Source of the DNA: JADLGL01 sp963732865
GTDB taxonomy: Bacteria; Pseudomonadota; Alphaproteobacteria; Rhizobiales; Kaistiaceae
Assembly: GCA_963732865.1 (NCBI GenBank)
Contig: CAVTBC010000004.1
Span: 434,001 to 498,000 of the forward strand
Reading direction: 5' to 3'
Length of the DNA stretch: 64,000 nucleotides
The position numbers were made by a program, and so were the translations under genes. Below, piece after piece: positions 56,295 to 64,000 of this stretch. Position 1 is the stretch's first letter. Each line of letters begins with the position of its first letter. The notes beneath the pieces were generated by a model that worked only from the letters and a program-made list of their open reading frames with translations, was not told the origin of the DNA and did not search any database.

Positions 56295-56969
56295 GTGATC
56301 TCGGCCAATCCGCTCGAATCCGTCCCGCTGTTCCACATCGGGCCGGCGCCGATCAGCGAGGGGGTGGTGACGACCTGGGTGATCATGCTCGTCCTCACCC
56401 TGATCAGCTGGCTGGGCACGCGGCGGGCCAAGGTTGATGCCGGGCCGCTGCAGGCGGCGCTCGAGATCGTCGTCGAGACGATCACAGGCCAGATCAAGGA
56501 AGTGGTCCAGTCCGACCCCTGGCCGTTCGTGCCGCTGGTCGGGACGCTGTTCATCTACATCGTCACGGCAAATCTTGCCGGCATCGTCCCGGGGGCGAAG
56601 GCGCCGACTGCCCATCTGGAAACGCCCGCCGCGCTAGCGCTGGTCGTCTTCTTTTCGACTTATGTTTTTGGCATCTACCGGCGCGGCATCAAGGATTTCG
56701 CGGCGCATTATGTGAAGCCCAATCCGCTGCTGCTGCCGCTCAACGTTCTGTCGGAGATCACGCGCTCCTTTTCGCTGATGATCCGGCTCTTCGGCAATAT
56801 GATGAGCCATGAGTTCGTCATCGCGCTCGTTGTCTTTCTCGCCGGGTTGTTCGTGCCGGTGCCGTTCCTCATCCTCGGTGCTTTGATCGGCATCATTCAG
56901 GCGTACATCTTTTCGGTATTGGCTACTGTCTATCTGGCTGCCGCCGTCGGCAGCATCGAAGCAGGCTAG
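56295..56969 (+). CDS. atpB: N-ATPase Fo subunit a
   Basis: 224 residues, five to six helices: proton/sodium channel subunit with the essential Arg in SFSLMIRLFGNMMSHEF and QAYIFSVLATVYLAAAVGS at the C-terminus. GTG start with GGAG eight bases before; it directly follows atpQ by 31 bases. Confidence 0.93.
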   Translation: MISANPLESVPLFHIGPAPISEGVVTTWVIMLVLTLISWLGTRRAKVDAGPLQAALEIVVETITGQIKEVVQSDPWPFVPLVGTLFIYIVTANLAGIVPGAKAPTAHLETPAALALVVFFSTYVFGIYRRGIKDFAAHYVKPNPLLLPLNVLSEITRSFSLMIRLFGNMMSHEFVIALVVFLAGLFVPVPFLILGALIGIIQAYIFSVLATVYLAAAVGSIEAG

Positions 56970-56980
56970 GAGAACGCGGC

Positions 56981-57220
56981 ATGACTCCACAAGAACTCAG
57001 CATTATCGGGGCCACGATCGCGGTCTCGTTCGGCGCGCTTGGTCCGGCGCTCGCCGAGGGCCGGGCGGTTGCCCAGGCGATGGACGCCATCGCCCGCCAG
57101 CCGGAATCGGGCAACATGATCTCGCGAACGCTCTTCGTCGGCCTGGCGATGATCGAAACTATGGCGATCTACTGCCTAGTCGTGGCTCTGTTGCTTCTCT
57201 TTGCCAACCCGTTCGTCTGA
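56981..57220 (+). CDS. atpE: N-ATPase Fo subunit c
   Basis: 79 residues, two-helix hairpin: GPALAEGRAVAQAMDAIARQ then LFVGLAMIETMAIYCLVVAL. The ion-binding set reads Glu26, Glu59 and Thr60, the two-carboxylate arrangement of N-ATPase rings. Sodium ligation has been proposed for the group, while proton use has been reported for at least one member, so coupling ion is open. TAGGAGAACGCGGC precedes the ATG. Confidence 0.95.
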   Translation: MTPQELSIIGATIAVSFGALGPALAEGRAVAQAMDAIARQPESGNMISRTLFVGLAMIETMAIYCLVVALLLLFANPFV

Positions 57221-57222
57221 TC

Positions 57223-57990
57223 ATGAGCTTCGACTGGTGGACGCTCGGCCTCCAGATCGTCAATTTCCTGGTTCTGGTCTGGCTGCTGCACCGGTTCCTG
57301 TACAAGCCGGTGCGGGCGGTGATGAAGCAACGGCAGGAGTTGGCCGAGCAGGCGCTGGCCCAGGCCGATGCGAGCCGCAGGGAAGCGGTCGACGAGAAGG
57401 CGAAATATGACGCCGAACTGACCGGGTTCCAGCAGCAGCAAAATGATCTCATCGCCAAGGCGCGCGACGACGCGACCAAGCAGGCGGCAATCATCGCGGA
57501 GACCGCCCAGAAGAAGGCGGACGCGCTGATCGCCGATGCGAAGCAGACGGCCGAACGTCAGCGCAGCGAAACCGAGGCCGCGATGCGCGGCGACCTCGCC
57601 GATCTTGCTGTGGACCTCGCCAAGAACATCCTGACGCAAACGGGCGCCGGTAGCCTGAATGCAGCCTTTCTGGCGCGCATTATGGATGAACTCGACACGC
57701 GGCCGGAGAAGGATCTGGACGAGATGCGCCGCGATGTCGCCGACCCGCAGGCGAAGGTTACGGTCGTCACTGCCGACGAACTCAGCCAGGCCGAACAGGC
57801 CGCATGGGTGGAGGCGTTGCGGCAGAAGCTCGCTGTGCCTGGAACACCTGCCTTTAGCGTCGATCCCGCTATTGTCGGCGGCGCCGAACTGCGGCTGCCG
57901 CATGCGGCGATCCGCTTCACCTGGGCCGATCAGATTCAACAGGCCGCGGGTCTGTTGAAGGACGACCAGGACGAACAGGCGGCGCAATGA
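57223..57990 (+). CDS. atpF: N-ATPase subunit b with delta-like C-terminal extension
   Basis: 255 residues, longer than ordinary b (about 160). One N-terminal helix (LQIVNFLVLVWLLHRFLYKP), a long coiled coil to about 125, then a region with FSVDPAIVGGAELRLPHAAI resembling the C-terminal end of delta. N-ATPase operons have no delta gene, so the extension presumably does its job. ATGA overlap with atpA. Confidence 0.9.
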   Translation: MSFDWWTLGLQIVNFLVLVWLLHRFLYKPVRAVMKQRQELAEQALAQADASRREAVDEKAKYDAELTGFQQQQNDLIAKARDDATKQAAIIAETAQKKADALIADAKQTAERQRSETEAAMRGDLADLAVDLAKNILTQTGAGSLNAAFLARIMDELDTRPEKDLDEMRRDVADPQAKVTVVTADELSQAEQAAWVEALRQKLAVPGTPAFSVDPAIVGGAELRLPHAAIRFTWADQIQQAAGLLKDDQDEQAAQ

Positions 57991-59525
57991 ACGACTGGCT
58001 TGCCAGTTCGCGCCGGCGCCTGGAGGGCATGAAAGTCGCGGCGCAATATCAGGAGGTCGGCCGCATTGAGCGTTTCGGCGACGGGATTGCTATCGTCTCA
58101 GGCCTCGGCCATACGCGCCTGGGCGAACTGATTATGCTCGGCGGCGACGCTGTGGCGCTGACGATGGGCGTCTCGGAGAGCCACGTGCAGTGCGTCTTGC
58201 TGAGTGGCAGCGGCGAGGTCGATGCCGGCAACGAGGCCACGCGAACTGGAACGGTCGCTGATGTTCCTGTCGGCGAAGCATTGCTTGGCCGCGTAATCGA
58301 CCCGTTGGGCATGCCACTGGACGGGCAGCCGGCGCCGCGGATCGACCGGCGTGATCCGGTTGAGCGCGCGGCGCCCGGCATCGTCGACCGCGATTTCGTG
58401 AACGAACCGCTGGCGACTGGCATCACCGTCGTCGATTCGATGATCCCGCTTGGTCGCGGCCAAAGGCAGCTGATCATCGGCGACCGCAAGACGGGCAAGA
58501 CCACGATCGCGGTCGATACGATCATCAATCAGCGCGAGACCGGGGTCATCGCGGTCTACGTCTCGATCGGCCAGAAAGATTCCGGCGTCGCCCAGGTGAT
58601 GGAGGAAATCCGAGCGCACGGCGCCATCGACAACGCCATCTTCGTAATCGGTCGGGCCGATGCGATGCCAGGCTTGCAATGGCTCGCGCCCTATGCCGGT
58701 TGCGCCATCGCCGAGTATTTCCGCGATCACGGCAAGCATGCGCTCCTGGTGCTCGACGATCTGACCAAGCATGCGGCCGTCTACCGCCAGCTTTCGCTAT
58801 TGCTGCGCCGGCCGCCCGGCCGCGAGGCCTATCCGGGCGATATCTTCCACGTCCATGCGCGCCTGCTCGAACGGGCGGCGAAGCTATCCAAGGCCAAGGG
58901 CGGCGGCTCGATTACCGCCCTGCCGATCGCCGAGACTCAGGCGGGCAATCTCAGCGCTTATGTTCCGACCAATCTTATCTCGATCACCGACGGTCAGATC
59001 TATCTGGAGCCGAAGCTGTTCAACGAAGGCCATAAGCCGGCGGTGAATGTCGGCCTCAGCGTGTCGCGCGTCGGGGCGCGCGCCCAGCCGCCGGTGCTGC
59101 AGAAACTGGCCGGTGATCTGCGCCTCGGCTATGCGCAGTTTCTCGAGCTCGAAGTCTTCACGCGCTTCGGCTCGATCGTCGATGAGCGTACGCGCGGGGT
59201 GATTGAGCATGGCCGGCGCATTCGCGCCGCGCTCGATCAGCCGCAAAACCAACCGCTGTCACTGGCCGAAGAAGTTGCACTCATGCTGGCCCTGCTGGAG
59301 AATTTGCTCGACACGGCGCCGCTTGAAACGGTGGCGGTGCTGCGCCAGGGGCTGCGCGCGGCCCTCGACAAGGATTGCCCGGAAGTTGCCCACCGGATCA
59401 ACGAAACGGGTGCGCTCACAGACGCCGATCGGGCAACGCTGCTTGCGATGCTGAAGGATCGGATCGGATCGCTGACCCCGCAGCCTGCCGAGGACACGGG
59501 CGATGGAACGCCTCGCCCGGCTTAA
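57987..59525 (+). CDS. atpA: N-ATPase F1 subunit alpha
   Basis: 512 residues: P-loop GDRKTGKTTIAVDTIINQ, VYVSIGQKDSGVAQVMEEI, and SLLLRRPPGREAYPGDIFHV, SRVG motif in LSVSRVGARAQPP. A second alpha gene besides the one at the left edge. The 3' end overlaps atpG by 23 bases. Confidence 0.95.
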   Translation: MNDWLASSRRRLEGMKVAAQYQEVGRIERFGDGIAIVSGLGHTRLGELIMLGGDAVALTMGVSESHVQCVLLSGSGEVDAGNEATRTGTVADVPVGEALLGRVIDPLGMPLDGQPAPRIDRRDPVERAAPGIVDRDFVNEPLATGITVVDSMIPLGRGQRQLIIGDRKTGKTTIAVDTIINQRETGVIAVYVSIGQKDSGVAQVMEEIRAHGAIDNAIFVIGRADAMPGLQWLAPYAGCAIAEYFRDHGKHALLVLDDLTKHAAVYRQLSLLLRRPPGREAYPGDIFHVHARLLERAAKLSKAKGGGSITALPIAETQAGNLSAYVPTNLISITDGQIYLEPKLFNEGHKPAVNVGLSVSRVGARAQPPVLQKLAGDLRLGYAQFLELEVFTRFGSIVDERTRGVIEHGRRIRAALDQPQNQPLSLAEEVALMLALLENLLDTAPLETVAVLRQGLRAALDKDCPEVAHRINETGALTDADRATLLAMLKDRIGSLTPQPAEDTGDGTPRPA

Positions 59526-60330
59526 CGCGCGTCTTTCGACGCTGTCGGAACTGCGCGAGATTATCATCGCGCTGCGGTCGATGGCGGCCAGTTCGGCGCG
59601 TGAAGGGGCAGCGGCGCTGCTAGCCATCCGCCGCTATGGCGAGGCGATCGGGGAGGGGCTTGCCGACACGGCCGCTATCTATGGCGTTGGAACGTTATCG
59701 CGGGAACCGGCCGAAGGGCCGGGCCTTCTGTGCCTGATCGGCAGTGAGCACGGATTCGTCGGTGATCTCAATCGGCGCCTGATCGAGCAACTCGGTGATC
59801 TCGGCCAGGACTGGCAACTGCTCGTGATCGGACGCAAGCTTGCCGGTGCGGCGGAGGAGGCCAAGGCAACGGCACTCGGTGTCATCCCCATGACGAGCCA
59901 TGTCGCGAGCGTGCCGCTGGTCGCGCGGCGGATCGCCGACCGCGCCGTCTCGTTTGACCGCGTGAGTGTCATGCTCGCGGTGCATCAAGGGGGCACCGGA
60001 TTGAAGATCGAGACGCGGCAGGTTCTTCCGATTCCATCCGAAGCGTTCGGACGCGCGTCCGCCGCGCCGCCCCTGCACCATCTGCCGGCGGCCGAATTGC
60101 TACGGCAAATCGCCGCGGAATATCTGCTGGCGCAATTGGCGGCGGCCGTCCTGGAGGGACTTGCCGGCATCAACGAAGTGCGGCTTCGCGTGCTGACGGC
60201 CGCCGACACCAATATCGGCGAAAAGATCGACGGCCTGACCCAGACCGCCCGCTCGCTGCGACAAGAGGAGATCACCTCGGAACTCCTCGATATCGTGACA
60301 GGGGCGGAAGCGATTGCCGGCCAGGAATGA
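59503..60330 (+). CDS. atpG: N-ATPase F1 subunit gamma
   Basis: 275 residues, rotor shaft: N-terminal coiled coil RLARLNARLSTLSELREIII, central Rossmann-like part (LLCLIGSEHGFVGDLNRRL), C-terminal helix with TAADTNIGEKIDGLTQTARS. Weak similarity to housekeeping gamma is normal in N-ATPases. Last gene of the operon. Confidence 0.92.
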   Translation: MERLARLNARLSTLSELREIIIALRSMAASSAREGAAALLAIRRYGEAIGEGLADTAAIYGVGTLSREPAEGPGLLCLIGSEHGFVGDLNRRLIEQLGDLGQDWQLLVIGRKLAGAAEEAKATALGVIPMTSHVASVPLVARRIADRAVSFDRVSVMLAVHQGGTGLKIETRQVLPIPSEAFGRASAAPPLHHLPAAELLRQIAAEYLLAQLAAAVLEGLAGINEVRLRVLTAADTNIGEKIDGLTQTARSLRQEEITSELLDIVTGAEAIAGQE

Positions 60331-60347
60331 GCGCCGGCCCCGTCTTG

Positions 60348-60572
60348 TCAGTGCGGGCCTTCGCCGATATCGGGGTGCATCTCGACCTCAAAACGATCGG
60401 CGTGGATCGCCCAGTCGCGGATCGCTTGCTCCTCGCAGAAGCGCGACTTGGCCAACTCAACGGCAGCCTCGGCGCTGGGCGCTTCGACCAGGAAGGATCC
60501 CTGCTCGGCGATAACGTCGCGACCCGGGTCGCCCATCACCTCTTTGAAGAACTTGACCCTGAAGACCGTCAT
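60348..60572 (-). CDS. small conserved hypothetical protein
   Basis: 74 residues: MTVFRVKFFKEVMGDPGRDV, GSFLVEAPSAEAAVELAKSR, DWAIHADRFEVEM. Soluble single alpha/beta domain, no signal; likely cytoplasmic. Antiparallel and tail-to-tail with atpG, 17 bases apart. I know no function. Confidence 0.65.
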   Translation of the reverse strand: MTVFRVKFFKEVMGDPGRDVIAEQGSFLVEAPSAEAAVELAKSRFCEEQAIRDWAIHADRFEVEMHPDIGEGPH

Positions 60573-60687
60573 TCACCCGTCCTCAACTGCCATCCACTTT
60601 CCGGATGGTCATCGGCGCCGCATTGACTACGGTCAAGATGGGCGTGTTTTGGTGGGATACCAATAGGCCCGTGACAGGAGGCCGCCG

Positions 60688-61416
60688 GTGACGACTGAAG
60701 CCTTGCAGATGGACCCCGATCTCGATGATCGCAGGGCCGCTACGGCGCGGCGCGTTCCGATCTATCTGCGCGACTGGGTCTATGGCGGAATTGATGGCTC
60801 GGTCACCACCTTCGCCGTCGTTGCCGGCGTGGCGGGCGCCTCCCTCAGCACCAGCGTGATTTTGATCCTCGGTTTCACCAATCTCGTGGCCGACGGCTTC
60901 TCGATGGCGTCCGGCTCCTACAGCAGTACGCGCACGGAATCGGAGCAGTATGACCGCCTGCTGCGGGAAGCCCGCGAGCGGATCGAGGCTCATCCCGACG
61001 CGGAGCGGACGGCGCTGGCGCGCATCTTCGCCGGCAAGGGCTTCTCCGGCGCGCAACTCGACGCCGTCGTGCAATCGGTCAGCGCCAACAAGCATGATTG
61101 GGAGCAGACGATCGTTGCTGAGACATATGGCTTCTCGCCGCTCCGCCGCCGTCCGTTGCGCGCGGCTGCCAACACCTACGCCGCCTTCGGCGTCTTCGGG
61201 CTTGTTCCGATGCTGCCCTATGTGTTCGGCCTGGGCTTCTGGTATTCGACGGTCATGACGGGCATCGCCTTCTTCGCCATCGGGTCGCTGAAGAGCATGT
61301 GGACCGACGCGGTCTGGTGGCGGTCGGGCGCCGTGACCTTCGCCATTGGCGCCGCCGCAGCGGCGATCGCCTATCTCGCCGGCTTCATCCTAGAGGCCAT
61401 TGTCGGGTCGTCCTGA
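60688..61416 (+). CDS. VIT1/CCC1-family iron/manganese transporter
   Basis: 242 residues with five helices: YGGIDGSVTTFAVVAGVAGA, NLVADGFSMASGSYSSTRTE, and a cytoplasmic Glu/Arg-rich metal-binding helix pair (REARERIEAHPDAE, HDWEQTIVAE), as in vacuolar iron transporters. GTG start with AGGAGG ahead of it (60677-60682). Confidence 0.9.
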   Translation: MTTEALQMDPDLDDRRAATARRVPIYLRDWVYGGIDGSVTTFAVVAGVAGASLSTSVILILGFTNLVADGFSMASGSYSSTRTESEQYDRLLREARERIEAHPDAERTALARIFAGKGFSGAQLDAVVQSVSANKHDWEQTIVAETYGFSPLRRRPLRAAANTYAAFGVFGLVPMLPYVFGLGFWYSTVMTGIAFFAIGSLKSMWTDAVWWRSGAVTFAIGAAAAAIAYLAGFILEAIVGSS

Positions 61417-61450
61417 CGAACGTCTTTTTGCGTCAGCGCGGAGAAGTGAA

Positions 61451-64000
61451 CTGAACGACATCGGCAACGCCACAGCATGGCAGACGCAAAGTGATTGGGA
61501 AGCGCTGTCGCCCGAGGCGGCGCTGGCGGGGCTGCAATCCACCCCCGCCGGGCTCGACGACGCGGAGGCGGCCGCCCGTCTGGCCAAGGCCGGGCCGAAC
61601 CAGTTGCCGGCCGCGCATCGCCGAAGCGGATGGCTGCGTTTCGCCGATCAGTTCCGCAACGTCCTCATCTACGTTCTGATCGCGGCGTCGATCATCACTG
61701 CCGCCATCGGCCATTGGCTCGACACGGCCGTGATCATGGCCCTGGTGATCGCCAATGCGATTATCGGCTGGGCGCAGGAAAACCGGGCGGAGCAGGCGCT
61801 TGCCGCCGTGGGGCGGCTGCTCGCGGCAACGGCCTCGGTGATCCGCGGCGGCGCCAAGCGCTCAATCGCGGCCGCCGACCTCGTTCCGGGCGATGTCGTG
61901 TTCGTCGAATTGGGCGGCAAAGTACCCGCCGACCTCCGCCTGATCGAGGCGCGCAGCCTTTCCGCCGACGAGGCGATGCTCACGGGCGAGTCCGTGCCTG
62001 TGCAGAAGAGCACGCTGCCGGTCCTGTCGGAGCTTGCTCTGGCGGACCGCACGTCGATGCTTTTCTCCGGCACGATCGTCGCCGCCGGTCAGGGCCGCGG
62101 TGTTGTGGTGGCGACCGGTCCCAACTCGGAGCTTGGCAAGGTCGGCCGCATGGTCGGCGAAGTCGAACAGTTGGAAACGCCGCTGCTGCAAAGGCTGTCG
62201 CGGACCGGCCGGATCCTCACCTACGTCATCCTCGCCTGCGCCGCCGTAACGATGGGCATCGGCTATCTCATCGGTGCCTTGCCGCTCGATGATCTTTTCC
62301 TCGCAGCGGTCGGATTCGCCGTATCGGCCATTCCCGAGGGCTTGCCTGCGGTCGTCACCATCATCCTGGCGATCGGCGTCCGCCGCATGGCTGCGCATGG
62401 CGCGCTGATCCGGCGCCTGCCGGCGGTGGAAACGCTGGGCAGCGTGACGGTGATCTGTACCGACAAGACCGGCACGCTGACGCACAATGAGCTGACGGCG
62501 CGAGCGATCGTCACAGCCGACCATCGCTATGCCGTCGAAGGAGAGGGATATGCGCCCGACGGCCGCGTCGTCGGCGAGGACGGCGCTGCGGCAACCGCGA
62601 CATCGGACCCCGTTCTCGCCGAACTCGTTGGCGCCGGAATTCTGTGCAATGACGCGCGGCTGCGGAAGCCCGGCGATCAATGGATCGTCGAAGGCGATCC
62701 GGTCGAGGGTGCGTTGCTGGCGCTCGGGACGAGGCTCGGTGTCGATGCCGCAGCCCTCGCCGCCGCCGCACCACGTCAGGATGTGCTGCCCTTCGAATCA
62801 GACCATCGCTACATGGCCACGCTGCATCGCAGCGCCGACGCGTTCAGTGTCGAGGTCAAAGGCGCGCCGGAGGCGATCTTCGCGCTGTGCAAGCAGGAAC
62901 GGACGGAGCAGGGCGAGCGACCATTCGATCAGGCCGGCTGGCAGGAGCGGGTCGATGCGATGGCTTCGCAGGGGCTCCGTGTCCTTGCCTTCGCTACCGG
63001 CCGCCGAGATGACCTGACCCGCCTCGACCAGAGCAATATGGGCGAAGACCTCATCTTCCTCGGCTTGGTCGGCTTCATCGATCCGCCGCGGGCCGACGCG
63101 GCGGCGGCGATGGCGGAATGCCGATCCGCCGGTATCCAGGTCAAAATGATCAGCGGCGATCACGCCGCCACAGCTTTGGCCGTTGCCCGTGAGGTTGGCC
63201 TCGACGTTTCAGCGGGGGCGCTGACGGGGTCGGAACTGGCTCGTCTCGAAGGCGACGCATTGATCGAAGCGGCCATGCGGGTGAACGTGTTCGCGCGCGT
63301 CGACCCGGCGCAAAAGCTCCGCCTTGTGGAGGCTCTGCAGGCCGCCGGCAATTCGGTCGCGATGACCGGCGATGGCGTTAATGACGCGCCTGCGCTGCGC
63401 CGGGCCGATATCGGGATCGCCATGGGAAAGCGCGGATCGGACGCGGCGCGTGAGGCTTCCGAGATGGTGCTGGTCGATGACAGATTCGCGACCATCGCCG
63501 CCGCCGTGCGGCAGGGCAGGGCGGTCGAGGACACGCTGCGCAAGACGCTCGGCTACATCCTGCAGACCAATGCCGGCGAGGCGCTGTTGCTGGTGGGTGC
63601 CATCCTCATCGGCGCGACGCTACCGATCACGGCGATCCAGATATTGTGGATCAACTTCGCGACCGAAGTGACGCTCAGCCTGTCCATCGCCTTCGAGCCG
63701 CAGGCGCGCGGCGTGATGGCGCGCAAGCCGCGGCCGCGGGGAAGTTCGCTGATCAACCGGCACAGTATGTTCAGGCTCGGCTATATCGGCGTGATCATGG
63801 CCGCGATCGCCTGGGGCCTGTTTGACTATGTGCTGGCCCAAGACCGCTCGCTGGAAGCGGCGCGCGCGATGGCCGTCAATGTCGTCGTCGCAGCCGAAAT
63901 CGCTTACCTGCTGGTCGTGGCGTCGTTCCGTTTCCGCCGTGATGGCTCGGAACCGGACAACAAGGCCGAGGTGAACTGGGTGGCGCTCGGCATGATCGGC
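61451..64000 (+). CDS. P2-type cation-transporting ATPase (cut by window edge)
   Basis: At least 850 residues in one open frame to base 64000. Actuator loop LTGESVPVQKS, TM4 with SAIPEGLPAVVTIILAIGVR, phosphorylation motif ICTDKTGTLT, nucleotide-binding KGAPEAIF, and hinge MTGDGVNDAPALRRADIGIA. Type II (SERCA/PMR1-like) by the PEGLP motif. No ATG lies near the N-terminus: the conserved part starts around 61475 and the best candidates are CTG 61451 (GGAG at 61440, seven bases spacing) or TTG 61400 inside the VIT gene. Ion is uncertain: Ca2+, Mn2+ or Na+. Confidence 0.88.
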   Translation, partial: MNDIGNATAWQTQSDWEALSPEAALAGLQSTPAGLDDAEAAARLAKAGPNQLPAAHRRSGWLRFADQFRNVLIYVLIAASIITAAIGHWLDTAVIMALVIANAIIGWAQENRAEQALAAVGRLLAATASVIRGGAKRSIAAADLVPGDVVFVELGGKVPADLRLIEARSLSADEAMLTGESVPVQKSTLPVLSELALADRTSMLFSGTIVAAGQGRGVVVATGPNSELGKVGRMVGEVEQLETPLLQRLSRTGRILTYVILACAAVTMGIGYLIGALPLDDLFLAAVGFAVSAIPEGLPAVVTIILAIGVRRMAAHGALIRRLPAVETLGSVTVICTDKTGTLTHNELTARAIVTADHRYAVEGEGYAPDGRVVGEDGAAATATSDPVLAELVGAGILCNDARLRKPGDQWIVEGDPVEGALLALGTRLGVDAAALAAAAPRQDVLPFESDHRYMATLHRSADAFSVEVKGAPEAIFALCKQERTEQGERPFDQAGWQERVDAMASQGLRVLAFATGRRDDLTRLDQSNMGEDLIFLGLVGFIDPPRADAAAAMAECRSAGIQVKMISGDHAATALAVAREVGLDVSAGALTGSELARLEGDALIEAAMRVNVFARVDPAQKLRLVEALQAAGNSVAMTGDGVNDAPALRRADIGIAMGKRGSDAAREASEMVLVDDRFATIAAAVRQGRAVEDTLRKTLGYILQTNAGEALLLVGAILIGATLPITAIQILWINFATEVTLSLSIAFEPQARGVMARKPRPRGSSLINRHSMFRLGYIGVIMAAIAWGLFDYVLAQDRSLEAARAMAVNVVVAAEIAYLLVVASFRFRRDGSEPDNKAEVNWVALGMIG

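Noticed and set aside
61495..62292. 265-codon plus frame inside the P-type ATPase
   Set aside because: The ATPase frame contains all catalytic motifs and stays open to the window edge; this frame is an Arg-rich shadow.

Overview
The window reads as a GC-rich alphaproteobacterial chromosome segment, most likely from the order Hyphomicrobiales. The evidence is the housekeeping gene types (atpH-atpA, priA, xerC, mdh, leuB, asd), an Omp19-like lipoprotein, a Mur/Fur-like box in front of mntH, a complete pqqABCDE operon, and a laterally mobile N-type ATPase operon. Genes are densely packed and no gap between supported genes exceeds 300 bases. I see no rRNA, tRNA, CRISPR array, insertion sequence or prophage.

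Layout. 1-8.2 kb: 5' end of the housekeeping ATP synthase operon (atpH, partial atpA), priA, a triheme cytochrome c lipoprotein, xerC and a DMT exporter. 8.3-13.1 kb: a block of exported proteins of little-known function around a frameshifted malate dehydrogenase gene. 13.4-19.6 kb: leuB and asd, separated by mntH and a PadR-controlled membrane cassette. 19.7-23.2 kb: carbonic anhydrase, a CitE-type lyase and a fold-type III decarboxylase. 23.2-26.6 kb: pqqA-B-C-D-E with its own terminator; the 26-residue pqqA was found by eye. 26.8-31.8 kb: a peptidase, a cupin and a NosR-like/ApbE flavin system whose NosR-like gene carries an in-frame amber codon. 31.9-35.3 kb: exported SH3/I36 mosaic protein and others. 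35.6-41.9 kb: MacA-MacB-TolC-type exporter. 42-46.4 kb: zinc/metal region (DUF1007-NicO fusion, Zur-like box, znuACB). 46.5-52.3 kb: copper and cytochrome oxidase assembly genes (frameshifted sco, a CopC-CopD-YtkA-PCuAC fusion, YcnI, CtaG, a small CoxIV-like subunit) next to the debris of a heme-uptake locus. 52.5-60.3 kb: an N-ATPase operon (D-C-Q-B-E-F-A-G) whose atpR lies outside the operon, beyond an opposite-strand MFS gene. 60.3-64 kb: a VIT/CCC1 transporter and a P2-type cation ATPase cut by the window edge.

How it fits together. The genes suggest a respiratory organism with periplasmic PQQ-dependent oxidation, careful Mn/Zn/Cu handling, copper delivery to heme-copper oxidase, and two rotary ATPases: the ordinary one at the left edge and the N-type near the right. 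Four loci carry lesions: mdh (+1), nosR-like (amber), sco (+1) and hmuUV/hutX (deletions plus frameshift). The heme locus is clearly decayed. The other three are single-base events that could be sequencing errors, recent mutations or recoding.
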